Assembly: GCA_017550055.1 (NCBI GenBank)
Contig: JAFYMM010000242.1
Span: 1 to 9,171, forward strand
Length of the DNA: 9,171 nt
Direction of reading: 5' to 3'
Origin: Paludibacteraceae bacterium
Lineage (GTDB): Bacteria > Bacteroidota > Bacteroidia > Bacteroidales > Paludibacteraceae
Shown piece after piece: positions 1 to 6,203 of this stretch. Positions within the stretch are counted from its first letter, which is position 1; every line of letters begins with the position of its first letter. The notes under the pieces were generated by a model, which worked only from the letters and a program-made list of their open reading frames with translations, ran no database searches and was not told the DNA's origin. Made by a program: the position numbers and the translations under genes.

Positions 1-48
1 ATTTTTGGTTGTTAAATCATTGCCGAGAACCTGTTTAGGGAGCTGGAA

Positions 49-351
49 TTAATAGTACAGCTCACTTTCAAAGCAAGTTCCTTCTGGGGTTACGCCAGAA
101 ATGTGGACAATTTCAGGATTGGAAAAATCTGCCAAAAGCTGGAGCTTATCTCCTTCCTTTGCTTCGTGGGCATAGTTAATGCGGAAATCCTTTATGTCTT
201 TTTGCTGGAACTCTGGAGGAAGGCAGTCCATGATGTAGGCTCCGTAACGGGCATTACTCATGTGACCGTTGGCATCAATGTCGCTAAAGTGGATGGTTCG
301 CTCGTCCACCACTGTCATGTTTTCCTTGGCGGTGATTTTTCCGCAGGGCAA
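49..351 (-). pseudogene. Acyl-ACP thioesterase, C-terminal half only (5'-truncated remnant)
   Basis: The product resembles the second hotdog domain of bacterial and plant FatA/FatB-type acyl-ACP thioesterases, which release fatty acids from acyl carrier protein. Residues 22-42 carry the signature FSDIDANGHMSNARY. Asp26, Asn28 and His30 sit where the catalytic D-x-N-x-H lies, and Glu63 in YAHEAKEGD fits the catalytic Glu. Family members are about 245 residues with two hotdog domains, so roughly the first 150 residues are missing. Upstream in frame there are only four codons before TAA at 363-361, and then the 7-base repeat array begins. The only starts are TTG at 351 or ATG at 318. I see no promoter in front of it. 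GC content looks somewhat higher than in the genes to the right. It is most likely a pseudogene cut by rearrangement at the repeat. A stand-alone single-hotdog enzyme is possible but would be very short (89-100 residues). Family confidence is high, gene status moderate. Confidence 0.72.
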
Positions 352-370
352 ACCGCAGAATTAAATAGGG

Positions 371-512
371 AGGAATGGGGAATGAGGAATGAGGAATGGG
401 GAATGGGGAATGAGGAATTTTTGCGATAAGTGAGAGCAGAGCCAAGCTTGCTTGAGCTATGCCGAGCGTAGCAAAAATCACGACCGAAGGGAGTAATGAG
501 GAATTAGAGATG
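371..512. repeat. Degenerate 7-base tandem repeat array, interrupted
   Basis: Seven consecutive units of RGGAATG (last unit AGGAATT) run from 371 to 419 in perfect 7-base register. Three more units (AGTAATG, AGGAATT, AGAGATG) occupy 492-512. The two blocks are separated by a 72-base palindromic stretch. The 11-mer AATGAGGAATT occurs at 409-419 and again at 495-505. No coding potential is apparent. The array directly abuts the broken end of the thioesterase gene. Confidence 0.85.
420..491. repeat. Palindromic element inside the 7-base array (REP-like candidate)
   Basis: This stretch contains two adjacent hairpins. CAAGC (443-447) pairs with GCTTG (450-454) across two bases, and also forms the 8-base palindrome CAAGCTTG. 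GCTATGC (456-462) pairs with GCGTAGC (466-472) around a CGA loop, with one G-T wobble. It is more GC-rich than the flanks and sits between matching 7-base units. It looks like a small dispersed palindromic repeat of the kind scattered through Bacteroidota intergenic regions. Only one copy is in the window, so its repetitive nature is inferred. Confidence 0.5.
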
Positions 513-598
513 CCTTTATGAAACTTTTCACTATAGTTGAAGGAGGAGCGAAGTTTGGGATATTACATTTTTTGTTTTTTTAATAAATAATCATTAGT

Positions 599-625
599 TT
601 GTTATGATTTTTTTTTGTAACTTTG
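599..625 (+). promoter_or_regulatory. Bacteroidota-type promoter for the coaX operon
   Basis: TAACTTTG at 618-625 matches the Bacteroidota -7 consensus TAnnTTTG exactly. TTG at 599-601 can serve as the -33 element with a 16-base spacer, slightly shorter than the usual 17-23. Transcription would start near 631-634, about 15 bases before the coaX ATG at 647. No Shine-Dalgarno sequence is present, as is normal in this phylum. Confidence 0.6.
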
Positions 626-646
626 TAGTCAAATGTGTAAAACCGA

Positions 647-1402
647 ATGGTACTGACTATAGACATAGGCAATACTAAGACTAAGATAGCTGTTTTCGAT
701 GGAGAACAGCCAGTTGAACATATTGTGGTTGAATGTATTAACCAAAAGTTTATTGACAATTTGGTTGATAAGTTTGGCGTGTTTGAGAACTCGATTATTT
801 CGAGTGTCAACCCCGAAGAAGAGCAACGTGTTGCAGATTTATTGACCAAATCGGGATTAAAATGCCATTTGTTGTCGCATAAATCGGCTCTGCCTTTCGA
901 GATTGACTACCTCACACCAGCCACTCTTGGCAAGGATAGAATTGCTGCTTTGGCTGGAGCGTATGCCATTGGTGGCAAAGGAAATTATCTTATAATCGAC
1001 TGTGGCACATGCAATACGTATGACTTGTTGGTGGATGGCCACTTCGTAGGAGGCAATATTGCTCCTGGCATACAGATGAGATTGGATGCGATGCATCACT
1101 TCACGGCAGCTCTGCCACAATGCACGCTTGATGATGCTTGTGAGAAAGAGATGCTTCTCGGCGAAACGACCAAAAGTGCTATTTGGAATGGTGCTTATTG
1201 GGGTGTGATGCACGAAATAAATGGTTATATAAATCGTTATTCTAAAGAATATGAGGATTTGAAGATTGTTGTGACGGGAGGATTGTTTACTTTATTGGAA
1301 GAATTTATCGCCCAACTTTCGACCGACAACTCACAATTGATACATGAGCCAATGCTTGTGCCTATCGGACTGAATTTTATTGCAAATTATACATCTAATT
1401 AG
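647..1402 (+). CDS. coaX: Type III pantothenate kinase
   Basis: This cytoplasmic enzyme phosphorylates pantothenate with ATP, the first committed step of coenzyme A synthesis. At 251 residues it has the normal family length. The ASKHA-fold motifs appear in order: the N-terminal phosphate-binding DIGNT (6-10), PATLGKDR (91-98) with the expected catalytic Asp97, IDCGT (117-121), GGNIAPG (135-141), and a C-terminal VVTGG (208-212). Type III enzymes are not feedback-inhibited by CoA and need a monovalent cation (family knowledge). The ATG start places DIGNT at the very N-terminus, as in homologues, and lies just downstream of a good promoter. It is the first gene of a same-strand run; the barrel gene follows after 11 bases, so cotranscription is likely. 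Motif II reads DCGTCNTYD rather than the more common DAGTAxTxD, a mild variation. Identification is firm. Confidence 0.96.
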   Translation: MVLTIDIGNTKTKIAVFDGEQPVEHIVVECINQKFIDNLVDKFGVFENSIISSVNPEEEQRVADLLTKSGLKCHLLSHKSALPFEIDYLTPATLGKDRIAALAGAYAIGGKGNYLIIDCGTCNTYDLLVDGHFVGGNIAPGIQMRLDAMHHFTAALPQCTLDDACEKEMLLGETTKSAIWNGAYWGVMHEINGYINRYSKEYEDLKIVVTGGLFTLLEEFIAQLSTDNSQLIHEPMLVPIGLNFIANYTSN

Positions 1403-1413
1403 ATAACAGACTT

Positions 1414-2655
1414 ATGAATAGAAAAATCGCTATACTGCTTGGATTGATTTTGTCGGCGTTGATGATTGCTCAAAACAATACTAATTCACCATATACTCGA
1501 TATGGTTATGGTCAATTAGAAGACGACTGCTTCTCGCGCTCGCAAGCAATGGGTGGCACGTCGATTGGTATGCGCACAAAAAATTCAATCAACTCAATCA
1601 ACCCTGCATCGTATAGTAGCATAGATTCGACCTCTTTTATTTTCGAAATGGGGGTTTCGGGATTGTTGTCGAACTTCAGAAGCGGTGATGCGCAAAACAC
1701 CTCATTCACAGGCAATCTTGACTATATTGCATTGCAATCGCCTATCACAAAATGGATGGGATTGTCGGCTGGTTTGATACCTTATTCGTACGTTGGCTAC
1801 AACTATAAATACACAGATTCGATACAAATAGCCTTTGAAGAGGACTACAACGTGTACGACAAGACTTTCTACGGCACGGGCGGTATCAGTCAAGTCTATT
1901 TAGGTCTTTCGGTTGACATTGCCGACCATTTGGCTTTGGGCGTAAATGGCTACTATATGTTTGGCAACATAAATCACTACAGAGCTGTGAGCTACAACGA
2001 ATCGAAATTGACAACTACGAACACAGTGATGCTCAGCAATTTGTATGTACGCAGTTTCAACACTCGCTTCGGTCTTCAATATCACGAAACGATTGGCGAA
2101 AAACACAAATTCAACATCGGTGCTATATACGAATTCCGCTCAGGCATGAATGGCAAATTCGAGCAAACCACCACAGGTACAGACACTTTGGTGATGAGTT
2201 CGAGCGAATTGTTTGAAATGCCATCACTATATGGCGGAGGTGTGATGTACACATACGACGACAAATTGATGATTGGCGTTGACTTTATGTATCAAGAATA
2301 TAGCAAAGCCCTCTACTATGGGAAACGCGACACATTGGCCAACCGCATGAAAATATCGCTCGGAGCGGAATATACGCACGACCCTCGTGGCAGAAGATAC
2401 ATCGACCGTATGGCATGGCGACTTGGTGCAAAATACAACAGTTCATACGCCAAAATAGATGGCAAACAAGCAGGCGATTTTTCGATTTCTTGCGGTCTTG
2501 GATTGCCTCTCAGAACATCGAAAACTATTATAAATGTGAACTTTGAGTATGGCAATGTAGGCGGATTGATGGCAACATTGAAAGAAAATTATTTCAAATT
2601 CGGACTTAACTTCTCACTCAACGAAACATGGTTTGTGAAAGCGAAGGTAAGATAA
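1414..2655 (+). CDS. Predicted outer-membrane beta-barrel protein
   Basis: The 413-residue product begins with a clear signal peptide (MNRK, a hydrophobic stretch 5-18, probable cleavage after Ala19 before Gln20). The mature part has many alternating aromatic and polar stretches typical of transmembrane beta strands, for example the segments near 76-87, 117-131 and 398-413. The N-terminal mature region (SPYTRYGYGQLEDDCFSRSQAMGG, then INPASYSSIDS around 62-72) resembles the conserved start of FadL/PorV-like Bacteroidota outer-membrane proteins, where NPAS motifs line the N-terminal region. The protein ends in WFVKAKVR, a plausible final strand. The gene starts 11 bases after coaX, and its stop codon directly abuts a 7-base repeat array. 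Its substrate is unknown. The LptC and PpiD neighbours suggest a role in envelope biogenesis, but that is inference. The barrel call rests on sequence pattern only. Confidence 0.75.
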   Translation: MNRKIAILLGLILSALMIAQNNTNSPYTRYGYGQLEDDCFSRSQAMGGTSIGMRTKNSINSINPASYSSIDSTSFIFEMGVSGLLSNFRSGDAQNTSFTGNLDYIALQSPITKWMGLSAGLIPYSYVGYNYKYTDSIQIAFEEDYNVYDKTFYGTGGISQVYLGLSVDIADHLALGVNGYYMFGNINHYRAVSYNESKLTTTNTVMLSNLYVRSFNTRFGLQYHETIGEKHKFNIGAIYEFRSGMNGKFEQTTTGTDTLVMSSSELFEMPSLYGGGVMYTYDDKLMIGVDFMYQEYSKALYYGKRDTLANRMKISLGAEYTHDPRGRRYIDRMAWRLGAKYNSSYAKIDGKQAGDFSISCGLGLPLRTSKTIINVNFEYGNVGGLMATLKENYFKFGLNFSLNETWFVKAKVR

Positions 2656-2704
2656 TGGAATGAGGAATGAGAAGTGAGGAATGAAAAGTGAGTAATGGGG
2701 AATT
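2656..2704. repeat. 7-base tandem repeat array after the barrel gene
   Basis: Seven degenerate units run in perfect 7-base register: TGGAATG, AGGAATG, AGAAGTG, AGGAATG, AAAAGTG, AGTAATG, GGGAATT. The first base follows the stop codon of the barrel gene. Unit type, unit number and the closing GGAATT match the array at 371-419. Because 7 is not a multiple of 3, the TGA triplets at 2661, 2668 and 2675 fall in all three frames. No hairpin terminator is visible between here and the next gene at 2788; the rest is an A/T-rich leader. Confidence 0.85.
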
Positions 2705-2787
2705 ATTTTTTTAAACCTTTTTGGGAAATAACAATCAAAAGTAATAAAAGAGATAATTATTTAATAAACCAAAAATAAAAAATTATT

Positions 2788-4098
2788 ATGAAATCATTGA
2801 AATTAACAGCTCTTTTTGTAGCGTTGTTGTTTGTTGGCAGTGTTGCTGCACAAATAACAGAAGAATGTAAAGTGAATCTTTCGCTTTTCACAGAGTATGC
2901 AAAGGTAAAAAACTATGCCGACGCATACGAACCATGGGTGAAAGTGTATAAAGAATGTCCAACTGCATCAAAAAACATCTATAGCCTTGGCGTGAGAATC
3001 CTTGAATGGAAAATCAAACAAGCAACAACTCAAGATGAATATAAAGCTGCGTTCGACCAATTGATGAAATTGTATGACGACCGTATCCTATACTTTGGTA
3101 CAGACAAAAAAACTCCTCGTCCTGCAATTCTCGCAGATAAAGCAACAAAATATAACAAATATTTCCCAGATGATAACGCAACTATCTATCCATGGATTAA
3201 AGAAGCTATTCATGGTTTAGGAAATGCCTCTGCAGCAAACGAATTGCAACTCTTTGTATTTACATCTGCTAACCTCTACAAAGCAGACAATACATTGGCA
3301 GAACAATTCATCGGCGACTATACATTTGCAGATGCTATTTTGACTGCAAACAGCCAAAATGCAGACTTGAAAGATGCAGAAAATTACACAAATGTGAAAT
3401 CGGCAGTAGATGTACTCTTTGCAGCTTCGGGTGTTGCTGACTGCGCAAAAATGAACGAAATCTTCTTGCCTAACGTAGAAAACAATAGCGCAGACCTTAA
3501 ATATCTCGAAGGCGTGATGAAATTGTTCAAACGCTTGAAATGTATCGAACACGAAGCATACTACAAAGCAGCAGAATATGCACACAAAATCTCTCCATCG
3601 GCAGAGGCTGCAACTGGTCTTGGTAACATGTCATACGTGAAAGGCGACTTGAACAAAGCTATCGAATACTACCAAGAAGCAGTAAATCTTTCAACTGAAG
3701 ATTTGGATATCGCAGATAACTTGTTCCGTATCGCTCAAGTATATTACAAAAAAGGTGAATATACTAACGTACGCAAATATTGCAAAGAATCATTGATTAA
3801 AAATCCTGCACAAGGTCAACCACACATCATGTTAGGTCTTGTTTATGCTCAAGCAAAAGTGTCAGACGACCCAACTCTCCAAAAAGCAGTATATTGGGCA
3901 TCAGTTGACCAATTTGCAAAAGCAAAAAGCGTTGAACCAACAGAAGATATGGTTGAACAAGCAAACAAACTCATCCGCACATACAGTGCATATTTCCCTT
4001 CAAAAGAAGAGGTGTTCATGCACCCTGACGTAGAAGAAGGTAAATCATACTTCGTAGGTGGTTGGGTAAGCGAATCAACTACAGTTCGTAGCAAATAA
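2788..4098 (+). CDS. Exported tetratricopeptide-repeat protein
   Basis: The 436-residue product has a strong signal peptide (MKSLKLTALFVALLFVGSVAAQ, predicted cleavage after Ala21), so it should be periplasmic or surface-associated. The mature part is helical. Recognisable TPR units lie around 273-304 (AATGLGNMSYVKGDLNKAIEYYQEAV) and 307-341 (ADNLFRIAQVYYKKGEYTNVRKYCKESL), with a likely third around 345-385. The region 25-255 is helical and probably holds divergent repeats. Cys27, 57, 219, 252 and 332 could form disulfides. TPR proteins are scaffolds for protein-protein contacts, and the partner here is unknown. The gene lies between the barrel gene and lptC, 36 bases before the latter. The A-rich leader without a Shine-Dalgarno sequence, and a strong preference for GCA (Ala) and AAA (Lys), hint at good expression. 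Nothing in it suggests an enzyme. Confidence 0.85.
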   Translation: MKSLKLTALFVALLFVGSVAAQITEECKVNLSLFTEYAKVKNYADAYEPWVKVYKECPTASKNIYSLGVRILEWKIKQATTQDEYKAAFDQLMKLYDDRILYFGTDKKTPRPAILADKATKYNKYFPDDNATIYPWIKEAIHGLGNASAANELQLFVFTSANLYKADNTLAEQFIGDYTFADAILTANSQNADLKDAENYTNVKSAVDVLFAASGVADCAKMNEIFLPNVENNSADLKYLEGVMKLFKRLKCIEHEAYYKAAEYAHKISPSAEAATGLGNMSYVKGDLNKAIEYYQEAVNLSTEDLDIADNLFRIAQVYYKKGEYTNVRKYCKESLIKNPAQGQPHIMLGLVYAQAKVSDDPTLQKAVYWASVDQFAKAKSVEPTEDMVEQANKLIRTYSAYFPSKEEVFMHPDVEEGKSYFVGGWVSESTTVRSK

Positions 4099-4103
4099 TT
4101 ATT

Positions 4104-4138
4104 CAATTCACAATTCATAATTCGTAATTCATAATTGA
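4104..4138. repeat. 7-base tandem repeat array overlapping the lptC start
   Basis: Five units in 7-base register (CAATTCA, CAATTCA, TAATTCG, TAATTCA, TAATTGA) fill the gap between the TPR gene and lptC. The unit differs in sequence from the RGGAATG arrays but shares the 7-base period. TAA triplets at 4118, 4125 and 4132 stop all three frames. The last unit contains the TTG start codon of lptC at 4135. Confidence 0.8.
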
Positions 4139-4704
4139 ATAAATTTTATTTCACAATAAATAAAAGTGTGGCAATCGTATTTTTTACGATTGCTACGCTT
4201 GTTTTTTTCTCATCGTGCCAAACCAAACACGAAATGACTGCGTCGGTAACAGACATGAAACATACGCCACAAGTATATGCCGACTCGATAACAACCATCG
4301 TATCAGACTCAGGAATTATACGCTACAGAATTATTGCTCCAGATTGGTACGTCTATGAAAAAGCCGATACTCCATATTGGGATTTCCCCAACGGATTGCG
4401 TTTCGAACGCTTTGATGAAAACTACAAAATTGATGCTGAAATAGAGTGCGACAGAGCTGTGTATTACAGCAAATTAGACTTATGGAAACTCAACGACAAC
4501 GTTGAAGCCACCAACCTCAGCAAAGAGGAATTTTATACCAACGAATTGTATTGGGACCAAAAAGGAGAACGCGTGTATAGCGATTCTGCCATAACAATCA
4601 TTCAAAAAGAGAGAAAAATACTCGGCGTAGGATTTGAATCAAACCAAACCTTCAGCCGATACAGCATACGCCAACCAAAAGGCACAATACCTATAGAAGA
4701 ATAA
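4135..4704 (+). CDS. lptC: LptC-like lipopolysaccharide export protein (lipoprotein)
   Basis: LptC links the inner-membrane LptB2FG transporter to the periplasmic LptA bridge that carries lipopolysaccharide to the outer membrane. The 189-residue product has a lipoprotein signal (NKFYFTINK, hydrophobic 11-25, then FSSC with lipidated Cys28). The body (about 46-180) shows the LptC/OstA-like beta pattern: SDSGIIRYRIIAPDWYVYEK, then FPNGLRFERFDENYKIDAEIECDRAVYY, then WKLNDNVEATN, and a final YSDSAITII and GVGFESNQTFSRY. In E. coli LptC is anchored by a transmembrane helix; a lipoprotein form is usual in Bacteroidales. The start must be TTG at 4135, because TAA lies immediately upstream in frame; the next candidate, GTG at 4168, would remove the positively charged N-region of the signal. 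The gap to the next gene is 34 bases. Confidence 0.88.
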   Translation: MNKFYFTINKSVAIVFFTIATLVFFSSCQTKHEMTASVTDMKHTPQVYADSITTIVSDSGIIRYRIIAPDWYVYEKADTPYWDFPNGLRFERFDENYKIDAEIECDRAVYYSKLDLWKLNDNVEATNLSKEEFYTNELYWDQKGERVYSDSAITIIQKERKILGVGFESNQTFSRYSIRQPKGTIPIEE

Positions 4705-4710
4705 AACCAA

Positions 4711-4738
4711 CACTATACTCTAAACACTATACATTAAA
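4711..4738. repeat. Short 7-base repeat block before the HlyC/CorC gene
   Basis: Four units in register (CACTATA, CTCTAAA, CACTATA, CATTAAA) fill almost the whole gap after lptC and end exactly at the ATG at 4739. CACTATA is repeated exactly at 14-base spacing. The block is short and degenerate, so it is less certain than the other arrays. Confidence 0.55.
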
Positions 4739-6004
4739 ATGGTAAACTATTGGGCAATAGCCATATCATTGATATTTTCAGCTCTGTTCTCGGGAATGGA
4801 GATAGCCTTTGTATCATCCAACAAACTAAGATTTGAAATAGACAAAAAATCAAATTCACTAACATCGAAAATAATTGATTTTTTCTATCATCATAGCGAA
4901 CAATATATATCTACAATGCTCGTAGGCAACAACATAGCCCTTGTTGTATATAGTATCCAAATGGCAAACCTGCTCACTGGAATTATAAAACAATATGTTG
5001 TTACGTCCGACTTTGTCATAATGATAATACAAACAATCATTGCCACAATAGTAGTTTTATTCACTGGCGAGTTCATACCTAAAATGATATTCAAAAGCCG
5101 TCCAAATATCTGGCTCAATATCTTCTCGCCATTCATGTACATTATATATATACTACTCTACCCAATCACGATATTCACGACTTTCCTTTCAAAAAACATA
5201 CTCCGACTATTCAAACTCTACAATCCACAACACGAAACTCACGAATTGAGCAAAGTTGACCTTGACTATTTGATCACCGAATCGTTGGAAGGCTCTGATA
5301 GTCAAGAAGAGATTGAACATGATGTAAAGATATTTCAAAACGCATTAGATTTTTCGGAAGTAAAACTACGCGATTGTGCTATACCTCGCACCGAAATCAC
5401 AGCATTAGCAGAGGAAAATACAACCTTGATAGATTTACGCAATACATTCACCAATACAGGCTACTCGAAGATACTTATTTACCGCGAAAGTATTGATAAT
5501 ATTATCGGCTATTTCCACTCTAACGACCTTTTCAAACACCCAGAAGATTGGAAAAAACAGATACGTCCATTGCCAATAGTACCCGAAACAATGGCAGCTA
5601 ACAAACTGATGGACATATTTATGCAAGAAAAGAAAAGTATTGCAGTGGTTGTTGACGAATTTGGAGGTACTGCGGGTATTGTAACCCTCGAAGATATTAT
5701 AGAAGAGATATTCGGCGAAATAGAAGACGAACACGACAACCGAGAATGGGTAGCTCGTCAAATAGCTGATAATGAATATATCTTATCAGGCCGTCTGGAA
5801 ATAGATACTGCCAATTCAAAATTCGACTTCGATATCCCCGAATCTGATAATTATGTTACAATAGCAGGGTATATTTTACACCATTATCAAAAATTCCCAA
5901 AACTAAACGATACCATCGAAATAGAAAACTATACATTCAAAATAATGCAAGCCCACAACAATCGCATAGATTTAGTGAAACTAATCACCAATAACAAAGA
6001 TTAA
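4739..6004 (+). CDS. HlyC/CorC-family CBS-domain membrane protein (CNNM-type)
   Basis: The 421-residue inner-membrane protein has the standard three-part layout. A CNNM/DUF21 domain (about 1-190) has hydrophobic segments near 4-25, 58-80, 92-115 and 126-150, with SALFSGMEIAFVSSNKLR (14-31) and LFTGEFIPK (107-115). A CBS pair follows (about 210-335), including IPRTEITAL, YSKILIYRE and the family hallmark VVDEFGGTAGIVTLEDIIEEIFGEIEDEHD (304-333). A C-terminal CorC_HlyC domain occupies about 340-418. Relatives act in magnesium or cobalt efflux, and the Bacteroidota gliding protein GldE belongs here too. The hemolysin label often attached to the family should not be taken literally. The gene begins directly after the short repeat block and lies in the lptC transcription unit. 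Transported ion and physiological role are not determined by the sequence. Confidence 0.92.
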   Translation: MVNYWAIAISLIFSALFSGMEIAFVSSNKLRFEIDKKSNSLTSKIIDFFYHHSEQYISTMLVGNNIALVVYSIQMANLLTGIIKQYVVTSDFVIMIIQTIIATIVVLFTGEFIPKMIFKSRPNIWLNIFSPFMYIIYILLYPITIFTTFLSKNILRLFKLYNPQHETHELSKVDLDYLITESLEGSDSQEEIEHDVKIFQNALDFSEVKLRDCAIPRTEITALAEENTTLIDLRNTFTNTGYSKILIYRESIDNIIGYFHSNDLFKHPEDWKKQIRPLPIVPETMAANKLMDIFMQEKKSIAVVVDEFGGTAGIVTLEDIIEEIFGEIEDEHDNREWVARQIADNEYILSGRLEIDTANSKFDFDIPESDNYVTIAGYILHHYQKFPKLNDTIEIENYTFKIMQAHNNRIDLVKLITNNKD

Positions 6005-6046
6005 TATCCTAATAATAAACATATTATAAATTTTATTATAAAATAT

Positions 6047-6077
6047 TTCGTATTTATAAACTTTTTTTGTAAATTCG
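6047..6077 (+). promoter_or_regulatory. Possible weak promoter for ppiD
   Basis: TAAATTCG at 6070-6077 matches the -7 consensus TAnnTTTG with one mismatch. TTCG at 6047-6050 stands 19 bases upstream as an imperfect -33 element. Transcription from here would give a leader of about 120 bases before the ATG at 6204. The 199-base gap contrasts with the short upstream gaps and suggests ppiD has its own promoter, but the match is imperfect. Confidence 0.35.
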
Positions 6078-6095
6078 CATCTTGAAAAATTATTA

Positions 6096-6156
6096 TGTGA
6101 AATAGGGCGCAAAATCGTCATATTTTACACCTATTTTATTATATATCAATAAAATA
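6096..6156 (+). promoter_or_regulatory. ppiD leader with competing inverted repeats
   Basis: Three pairings can be drawn. TGTGAAATA (6096-6104) pairs with TATTTTACA (6121-6129). TGAAATAGG (6098-6106) pairs with CCTATTTTA (6130-6138). TATTTTATT (6132-6140) pairs with AATAAAATA (6148-6156). The second excludes both of the others, giving two alternative folds. The first two include one G-T wobble each. The stems are AT-rich and therefore weak; no known riboswitch motif is recognised. Confidence 0.3.
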
Positions 6157-6203
6157 CACTTTTAATAGAACAAAATAAAAATAAATATAATACAAGTAAA
6201 AAA

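Noticed and set aside
1..48. Stop-free minus-strand frame continuing after the thioesterase stop codon
   Set aside because: It has only 16 codons, no start codon, and is cut by the window edge, so it cannot be assigned to a gene.
284..481. Minus-strand frame across the repeat array and palindromic element (65 codons)
   Set aside because: It is made of repeat-encoded Pro/His/Ser-rich residues, runs out of frame into the thioesterase remnant, and shows no similarity to the missing N-terminal half.
371..512. CRISPR array
   Set aside because: The units are 7 bases in direct tandem with no spacers, and no cas genes are present.
2705..2787. Promoter for the TPR gene
   Set aside because: No TAnnTTTG match with a suitably spaced TTG could be found; the stretch is an A/T-rich leader without a hairpin terminator.
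4168..4170. GTG as an alternative lptC start
   Set aside because: It would remove the basic N-region of the lipoprotein signal peptide and leave MAIVFF directly; TTG at 4135 keeps a normal signal.
6030..6044. Terminator after the HlyC/CorC gene
   Set aside because: Only a 6-pair all-AT stem with a 3-base loop is present and no T-run follows; too weak to call.
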